DNA from: Virgibacillus sp. AGTR
Lineage (GTDB): Bacteria > Bacillota > Bacilli > Bacillales > Amphibacillaceae
Reading direction: 5' to 3'
Assembly (NCBI RefSeq): GCF_016919725.2
Contig: NZ_JAJERH010000043.1
Location: forward strand, 1-34,581
Length of the DNA stretch: 34,581 nt
Shown here: in pieces, positions 34,421 through 34,581 of the stretch
How the letters are laid out: every line of letters begins with the position of its first letter
How positions within the stretch are numbered: position 1 is the stretch's first letter
Position numbers and translations under genes: made by a program
Notes under the pieces: model-generated
The model's input: only the letters and a program-made list of their open reading frames with translations
What the model was told of the DNA's origin: nothing
Databases searched by the model: none

Positions 34421-34449
34421 AAGAAAAACCGGGCAAAAACCAGCCCGGT
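34421..34449 (-). terminator. Terminator of the right-edge gene, next to the intron
   Basis: On the minus strand ACCGGGC (34449-34443) pairs with GCCCGGT (34434-34428), followed by TTTT. It lies 20 bases after the stop codon of the partial CxxC gene and only a few bases before the group II intron begins. Confidence 0.9.
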
Positions 34450-34468
34450 CCTTTCCTGTTTGCCATAG

Positions 34469-34581
34469 CTAGAGCACATCCGATAGTTTGTATTCGTGTC
34501 CTTGTACTCCTTTATAATACTCCGGATATATTTCTCCTCCACATTGTTCACAGCTGAATCTTGGTGGCGTAGTTGGGTCTC
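34469..34581 (-). CDS. C-terminal end of a small CxxC protein (partial)
   Basis: The last 36 residues of a gene entering from the right edge: DPTTPPRFSCEQCGGEIYPE, continuing through a YYKGVQG-type segment to a stop at 34469. One CxxC pair (CEQC) suggests half of a zinc ribbon or knuckle. Small proteins with this ending occur in Bacillaceae, as far as I recall, without known function. Codon 1 of the visible frame begins at 34579. The beginning of the gene is outside the window. Confidence 0.6.
   Translation of the reverse strand, partial: DPTTPPRFSCEQCGGEIYPEYYKGVQGHEYKLSDVL

Noticed and set aside
1-34581. CRISPR arrays, rRNA genes, intact insertion sequences or prophage modules
   Set aside because: No regularly spaced direct repeats, no rRNA-like stretch and no intact transposase or phage structural gene was seen on either strand.

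Overview
The window reads as chromosomal DNA of a low-GC, endospore-forming member of the Bacillaceae, in the Oceanobacillus/Virgibacillus/Lentibacillus neighbourhood. The reasons are the Bacillus-style divergent nifS-niaR / nadBCA locus, CotW- and CotX-like spore coat proteins, a YhcR-type secreted nuclease, AGGAGG ribosome binding sites and frequent TTG starts. The genus assignment is inference.

Layout. 1-2.3 kb: a POT-family peptide transporter (minus strand) and a tiny membrane peptide. 2.35-7.8 kb: de novo NAD synthesis, with the repressor gene niaR and nifS on the minus strand facing nadB-nadC-nadA; one palindrome between them sits on both promoters. A dispersed structured repeat lies between nadB and nadC and even supplies the nadB stop codon. 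7.8-12 kb: a structured gene-free stretch, then a 1231-residue secreted nuclease/5'-nucleotidase. 12.2 kb: tRNA-Ala(GGC) with a clear promoter and terminator. 12.6-13.7 kb: two spore coat genes. 13.9-16.7 kb: an ABC-2 exporter and its likely regulator, a degenerate ABC ATPase domain fused to a LytTR DNA-binding domain.

17-33.2 kb is a sugar-nucleotide and glycosyltransferase cluster on both strands. It holds one GT2 enzyme, four GT4 enzymes (three of them close paralogues), one CgeB-like glycosyltransferase, two SDR enzymes, and a set matching all five steps of UDP-2,3-diacetamido-mannuronate synthesis (WbpA-, WbpB-, WbpE-, WbpD- and WbpI-like). It also encodes a homologue of the heparan-sulfate D-glucuronyl C5-epimerase in which one of three active-site tyrosines is Cys. 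No flippase, polymerase or other membrane protein is visible in this cluster. The GT2 gene has a good match to a mother-cell sigma-K promoter, and the coat genes lie next door. I infer a cytoplasmically assembled, uronic-acid-containing glycan, possibly for the spore surface. This is the most interesting system in the window.

33.2-34.6 kb holds no intact gene except the C-terminal end of a small CxxC protein running in from the right edge. Immediately after its terminator is a decayed group II intron (minus strand): a recognisable 5' ribozyme domain and a reverse-transcriptase remnant with a stop codon. Most of the rest of that stretch is unassigned.
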